A stretch of 9,401 bases of DNA from NCBI GenBank assembly GCA_947176675.1, contig CAMWRN010000074.1, positions 1-9,401 of the forward strand, written 5' to 3'. Both the position numbers and the translations under genes were made by a program. Below the pieces are notes generated by a model. That model had not been told where the DNA came from. It saw nothing but the letters and a program-made list of their open reading frames with translations, and searched no databases. Positions 6,007 through 9,401 of the stretch are shown in pieces. The stretch comes from an uncultured Clostridia bacterium. Its GTDB lineage: Bacteria; Bacillota; Clostridia; Oscillospirales; Ruminococcaceae. Position 1 is the stretch's first letter, and each line of letters starts with the position of its first letter.

Positions 6007-7065
6007 TTGGAACGTAATCTTATGAAAGGCAACGAGGCTCTTGCCGAGGCTGCTATCAGAGCAGGCTGTAAGTGCTTCTTCGGTTACCCAATAACGCCGC
6101 AGACGGAAATTTCCGCATATCTGGCTAAACGCTTCGAAGCCGCGGGAGGAGTTTTCCTCCAGGCGGAATCTGAGATCGCCGCTATAAACATGGTTCTGGG
6201 AGCGGCTTCCACGGGAGTCCGCGCTATGACTTCATCTTCGTCTCCCGGAATTTCCCTTAAATCAGAGGGAATTTCCTACATAGCCGGTTCCGACCTGCCA
6301 TGCGTTATCATCAATGTTCAGCGCGGAGGTCCGGGACTGGGCGGTATCCAGCCATCTCAGGCTGACTACTGGCAGGCAACAAAGGCTTTGGGACACGGCG
6401 ACTTCCAGCTTCTGGTATTTGCTCCCAACTCTGTTCAGGAGATGGTGGATACCGTTATCAAGGCATTTGATCTTGCTGACCAGTACCGTATGCCCGCTAT
6501 GATTCTGGCAGACGGACTTCTCGGTCAAATGATGGAGCCTGTGACTTTCCCCGAAATAACATCAAAGCCTCTTGAAAAGCCTTGGGCGACAAACGGTCAC
6601 GGAAACAAACGCGAGCACAACATCATCAACTCGCTGTATCTCCAGCCCGACGTTCTGGAAAAATCCGTTATCGACAGATTCAAGCGCTACGACGAGATCA
6701 AGGAAAATCACGCAGAAGCGGAACTTTACAAGACCGAGGACGCTGAGATAGTAGTTACCGCCTACGGAGCGACTTCAAGAGTCGCAAAGTCCGCTGTAAA
6801 TATGGCTCGCGAACAGGGCATCAAGGCGGGACTTATCCGTCCCGTAACGCTGTGGCCTTTCCCCGTAAAGCAGTTCCAAAAGACTGCCGAAACCGCAGAT
6901 AAATTCCTCTGCGTGGAGATGTCAATGGGTCAGATGATAGACGACGTCAAGCTTGCGATCAACTGCTCAAAGCCTGTTGAGTTTTACGGAAGAACAGGCG
7001 GAGTTATCCCCAAGCCGTCGGAAATTCTCGATGAGATCAAAAAATACGTTGGAGGTGCAAAATAA
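6007..7065 (+). CDS. vorB: 2-oxoacid:ferredoxin oxidoreductase alpha subunit (VorB-type, 3-methyl-2-oxobutanoate)
   Basis: Part of the enzyme that oxidatively decarboxylates a 2-oxoacid to acyl-CoA and CO2, reducing ferredoxin, or runs in reverse. The 352-residue length is typical of VorB. The pyrimidine-binding N-domain shows GNEALAEAAIRAG (8-20), GYPITPQTEI (26-35), the glutamate-bearing LQAESEIAAI (51-60), TSSSSPGISLKSEG (75-88) and VQRGGPGLGG (104-113). The C-terminal domain II shows TAYGATSRVAKSAV (251-264) and the conserved GLIRPVTLWPFP (275-286). The start is TTG, placed by the upstream AAGGAG; an ATG at 6022 would shorten it by five residues (MKGNEAL). Sequence style favours the branched-chain 2-oxoisovalerate (VOR) group; 2-oxoglutarate (KOR) or another 2-oxoacid cannot be excluded by eye. 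Its stop codon overlaps the beta-subunit start by one base. Confidence 0.92.
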   Translation: MERNLMKGNEALAEAAIRAGCKCFFGYPITPQTEISAYLAKRFEAAGGVFLQAESEIAAINMVLGAASTGVRAMTSSSSPGISLKSEGISYIAGSDLPCVIINVQRGGPGLGGIQPSQADYWQATKALGHGDFQLLVFAPNSVQEMVDTVIKAFDLADQYRMPAMILADGLLGQMMEPVTFPEITSKPLEKPWATNGHGNKREHNIINSLYLQPDVLEKSVIDRFKRYDEIKENHAEAELYKTEDAEIVVTAYGATSRVAKSAVNMAREQGIKAGLIRPVTLWPFPVKQFQKTAETADKFLCVEMSMGQMIDDVKLAINCSKPVEFYGRTGGVIPKPSEILDEIKKYVGGAK

Positions 7066-7826
7066 TGGCGGTCGTATTTGAAAAACCAAAGTCCATGGCG
7101 GACGTTACACTGCATTACTGCCCCGGCTGCACCCACGGAATTATCCACCGTCTGGTGTGCGAGGTCATAGATGAAATGGGTATCGAGGGCGACACTATCG
7201 GCGTATGTCCCGTAGGCTGTTCTGTAATGGCTTACGATTATTTCAACTGCGATATGATCGAAGCCGCTCACGGACGCGCTCCCGCCGTTGCTACAGGCGT
7301 TAAGCGCACCAATCCCGACAAATACGTTTTCACCTATCAGGGCGACGGCGACCTTGCCGCTATCGGTACTGCCGAGACAGTTCACGCAGCGACACGCGGT
7401 GAAAACATTGTAGTAATTTTTGTTAACAACACCACCTACGGAATGACAGGCGGACAGATGGCTCCCACCACGCTTCCCGGACAGGTAACACAGACCACAC
7501 CTTACGGCAGAGATCCCAAGCTCATGGGTTATCCCGTGAGAGTGTGCGAAATGCTTGCTACCCTTACGGGAACGGCTCTTGCGCAGCGTGTAGCAGTAAA
7601 CAGCGTTCCCCATATCCGCGAGACGAAAAAGGCTATCCGCAAAGCGTTTGAAAATCAGCGGGACAAAAAGGGATTCTCAATAGTTGAGGTTCTTTCCACC
7701 TGTCCCACAAACTGGGGACTTTCTCCGGTGGACGCGCTGAAGCGTCTTGAGGACGAGATGATACCTTATTATCCGCTTGGCGTTTTCAAGGACGAGAATG
7801 CATTTCCAGAAAAGGAGGGTGAGTAA
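7065..7826 (+). CDS. 2-oxoacid:ferredoxin oxidoreductase beta subunit, TPP-binding
   Basis: This 253-residue subunit binds thiamine diphosphate and Mg2+ and one [4Fe-4S] cluster at the catalytic centre. The TPP fold motif runs GDGDLAAIG (93-101) to FVNNTTYGMTGGQMAPTT (119-136). Cys19 and Cys22 (YCPGCTH), Cys52 (PVGCS) and Cys213 (STCPTNW) occupy positions expected for the proximal cluster ligands, as in archaeal OFOR beta subunits; the assignment of Cys52 rather than Cys48 is my inference. Translation starts at ATG within TAATG, overlapping the alpha stop by one base, with GGAGGTG at 7051-7057, so alpha and beta are coupled and made in equal amounts. In archaeal-derived naming it may be called VorA or KorB. 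Confidence 0.94.
   Translation: MAVVFEKPKSMADVTLHYCPGCTHGIIHRLVCEVIDEMGIEGDTIGVCPVGCSVMAYDYFNCDMIEAAHGRAPAVATGVKRTNPDKYVFTYQGDGDLAAIGTAETVHAATRGENIVVIFVNNTTYGMTGGQMAPTTLPGQVTQTTPYGRDPKLMGYPVRVCEMLATLTGTALAQRVAVNSVPHIRETKKAIRKAFENQRDKKGFSIVEVLSTCPTNWGLSPVDALKRLEDEMIPYYPLGVFKDENAFPEKEGE
7812..7818 (+). promoter_or_regulatory. Ribosome binding site fixing the gamma subunit start
   Basis: AAGGAGG, nine bases before ATG at 7828. It rules out the in-frame ATG at 7777, which lies inside the beta gene and would add 17 basic residues before the family start MTHDILLAGFGGQG. Confidence 0.85.
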
Positions 7827-7827
7827 T

Positions 7828-8364
7828 ATGACCCATGATATTCTTTTAGCAGGCTTCGGAGGACAGGGTATCCTGTTCGCGGGAAAGATTCTCGCCTATT
7901 CGGGACTTATGGACGAAAAGGAGGTTTCGTGGCTTCCCTCCTACGGACCCGAAATGCGCGGCGGTACCTGCAACTGTTCGGTGTGCATTTCCGACGAGCC
8001 TATAGGCTCTCCGCTGGTTCTGGAACCGTCTATACTGGTAGTCATGAATACTCCCTCGCTTGAAAAATTCTCGGGCAGCGTCAAGTCCGGCGGCGTGATC
8101 GTTGTCGACAGCACCATGGTAGACGCCAAGGTTGACCGCAACGACGTTAAGACGTTCTACATACCTGCCACAAAGCTTGCACAGGAAAACGACCTTGCGG
8201 GCGGAGCAAACATTATCCTGCTTGGCAAGCTTTTCAGGGAGACTAATATCGTTTCCGCAGAAACGTTCAAAAAGGCGATTGAAAAGGTCGTACCCGCGAA
8301 AAAGGCTGCACTTGCGGCGAATAACCTCAAAGCAGTAAAGCTTGGTCTTGACTACGCCGACTGA
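7828..8364 (+). CDS. 2-oxoacid:ferredoxin oxidoreductase gamma subunit
   Basis: The gamma (domain III) subunit completes the core and helps bind CoA. From the ATG at 7828 it has 178 residues, normal for the family. It opens with ILLAGFGGQGILFAGKIL, the glycine-rich turn of the Rossmann-like POR gamma domain, followed by the signature WLPSYGPEMRGGTCNCSVCIS (35-55, three cysteines at 48, 50 and 53) and a VVDSTMV strand near 92-98. The gene begins one base after the beta stop codon and is the last gene of the operon; a strong terminator follows within 20 bases. With the ferredoxin-like, alpha and beta genes it makes a complete four-subunit enzyme, so no part is missing. Confidence 0.94.
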   Translation: MTHDILLAGFGGQGILFAGKILAYSGLMDEKEVSWLPSYGPEMRGGTCNCSVCISDEPIGSPLVLEPSILVVMNTPSLEKFSGSVKSGGVIVVDSTMVDAKVDRNDVKTFYIPATKLAQENDLAGGANIILLGKLFRETNIVSAETFKKAIEKVVPAKKAALAANNLKAVKLGLDYAD

Positions 8365-8379
8365 TATCAATACTAAAAT

Positions 8380-8412
8380 AAAGGACATTCTGCTTTTGGC
8401 GGAATGTCCTTT
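8380..8412. terminator. Bidirectional intrinsic terminator between convergent genes
   Basis: A perfect 11-bp stem, AAAGGACATTC (8380-8390) with GAATGTCCTTT (8402-8412), encloses an 11-base loop. On the + strand it is followed by CCTTTTATCTTTG; on the - strand by CCTTTATTTTAG. It sits 16 bases after the oxidoreductase operon and 23 bases beyond the tsaD stop, so it can end both transcripts. Confidence 0.92.
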
Positions 8413-8434
8413 TATCTTTGAATTTTCAAATTGT

Positions 8435-9401
8435 TCAAACAGAAATTTCGTCCAGAGAAAGCGTTGCTGCGGCGTTGAGACTTTCGTCCGCACGTCTGCC
8501 CGCAAGGTAGTCGTAATACGCCTGACAGCCTATCATCGCAGCGTTGTCCCCGCACAGATCGAGACGCGGCATATAAAGCCTGAAACCGTTCTTTTCGCAC
8601 TCGTCTTTAAGCATTCCACGCACCGAGGAATTAGCCGACACTCCTCCTGCCAGCGCAACGGTCTTGTAACCGTACTCTTTTGCGGCGGCTATGGTTTTCT
8701 GCGTAAGAATTTCCGCAACGGTCTGCTGAAAGGAAGCCGCCAAGTCGTTTTTGTTTATGGACTCGCCCTTTTGCTCCGCGTTATGGGCGATGTTTATTAC
8801 CGCTGTTTTCAGTCCCGAAAAGGAAAAATCATACTCGTTCCCCGCAACCTTCGGGTGCGGCAGCGGATACGTTTTGGGATCGCCCTGCTGTGCCGCCTTG
8901 TCAATGTGAACTCCCCCCGGATACGGAAAACCCAGAACACGGGCGGCTTTGTCGAAAGCTTCTCCCGCAGCGTCGTCGCGCGTCCTGCCGATAACGTGAT
9001 ATTTTGTGTAGTCCGAGACCTCAATAATGTGAGAGTGTCCCCCGCTTGCCACAAGGCAGAGATATGGCGGCTTTAACGTGCTGTCGGTGAGATAGTTTGC
9101 AGCGATGTGTCCCGCAATATGGTGTACAGGAACAAGAGGCTTGCCAGTTGCCATTGCAAGTCCCTTTGCAAAATTAGTACCTACAAGCAGCGCGCCGATA
9201 AGTCCGGGAGCGTATGTTACAGCAAAAGCGTCAACGTCCGCGAGGGTACAATTTGCCTCGTCAAGGGAACGTTTTACCACGTCCAGAATATTTTCGCAAT
9301 GACGACGTGAGGCTATCTCCGGAACGACCCCGCCGAATTTTTTATGTTCCTCTATTTGAGAAGCAATTATGCTTGAATGGACGGTCAAACCGTCCTCCAC
9401 C
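8435..9401 (-). CDS. tsaD: tRNA N6-adenosine threonylcarbamoyltransferase TsaD (5' end outside window)
   Basis: TsaD transfers the threonylcarbamoyl group from threonylcarbamoyl-AMP to A37 of ANN-decoding tRNAs, working with TsaB and TsaE. About 321 residues are visible. The apparent start at 9400 is a GTG that encodes an internal Val (family context VVEDG...SSIIASQ), so roughly 15-20 N-terminal residues, with the strand IL-x-IETSCDET, are beyond the window edge. Motifs: FGGVVPEIASR (22-32), the metal-binding PVHHIAGH (91-98; His94 and His98), ASGGHS (118-123), RDDAAGEAFDKAAR (141-154), DFSFSGLKTA (191-200), GGVSAN (252-257) and CGDNAAMIG (283-291). All signatures are intact, so the gene looks functional. 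It is convergent with the oxidoreductase operon and shares its terminator. Confidence 0.97.
   Translation of the reverse strand, partial: VEDGLTVHSSIIASQIEEHKKFGGVVPEIASRRHCENILDVVKRSLDEANCTLADVDAFAVTYAPGLIGALLVGTNFAKGLAMATGKPLVPVHHIAGHIAANYLTDSTLKPPYLCLVASGGHSHIIEVSDYTKYHVIGRTRDDAAGEAFDKAARVLGFPYPGGVHIDKAAQQGDPKTYPLPHPKVAGNEYDFSFSGLKTAVINIAHNAEQKGESINKNDLAASFQQTVAEILTQKTIAAAKEYGYKTVALAGGVSANSSVRGMLKDECEKNGFRLYMPRLDLCGDNAAMIGCQAYYDYLAGRRADESLNAAATLSLDEISV

Noticed and set aside
6984..7613. 209-codon - strand open frame opposite alpha/beta subunits
   Set aside because: Antisense to well-supported oxidoreductase genes with no independent evidence.
7846..8505. 219-codon - strand open frame opposite the gamma subunit
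   Set aside because: Shadow of the gamma gene that crosses the bidirectional terminator; no RBS or family signal.
8342..9076. 244-codon + strand open frame opposite tsaD
   Set aside because: It begins inside the gamma subunit gene, runs through the terminator hairpin and then antisense to tsaD, whose motifs are all intact; the product is Arg-rich and matches nothing.
9105..9310. Small + strand frames opposite tsaD
   Set aside because: Overlap each other and conserved tsaD codons on the other strand; no start context.

Overview
The window looks like a chromosomal housekeeping segment from an anaerobic, low-to-mid GC Firmicute of class Clostridia, most likely a Ruminococcus-like member of the Oscillospiraceae. 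The evidence is the style of RecA/RecX, the Asp23-family/FakA (YloU/YloV) pair, strong AGGAGG-type ribosome binding sites with GTG and TTG starts, and a four-subunit ferredoxin-dependent 2-oxoacid oxidoreductase typical of strict anaerobes. The genus is an inference; no rRNA or other marker is present to fix it.

Layout. (1) Positions 1-2053, + strand: the 3' two thirds of recA, then recX two bases later, then a PhzF-family isomerase-like gene four bases after recX. This unit ends in a strong intrinsic terminator at 2073-2108. (2) Positions 2130-5708, + strand: a near-consensus sigma-A promoter (TTGAAA, 17 bp, TATACT) precedes a tightly spaced set of an Asp23/Gls24-family protein, the fatty acid kinase subunit FakA, a MinD/CobQ-type P-loop ATPase and an unrecognised multi-pass membrane protein. 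(3) Positions 5710-8412, + strand: a second promoter precedes a complete four-gene 2-oxoacid:ferredoxin oxidoreductase operon (ferredoxin-like, alpha, TPP-binding beta, gamma; VorB-type). It ends in a bidirectional terminator. (4) Positions 8435-9401, - strand: tsaD, convergent with the oxidoreductase operon and cut at its 5' end by the window edge.

How the genes fit together. RecA and its modulator RecX are a standard pair. FakA phosphorylates exogenous fatty acids held by FakB, and the VorB-type enzyme interconverts (branched-chain) 2-oxoacids and acyl-CoAs with ferredoxin as electron carrier. The two units therefore sit at connected points of fatty-acid and branched-chain amino-acid metabolism, but this link is an inference from proximity. 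The P-loop ATPase and the membrane protein lying between them are the least understood genes here.

No stretch over 300 bases lacks a gene. No tRNA, rRNA, riboswitch, CRISPR array, insertion sequence or other mobile element was seen. The region is mostly ordinary core genome; the unusual points are modest.
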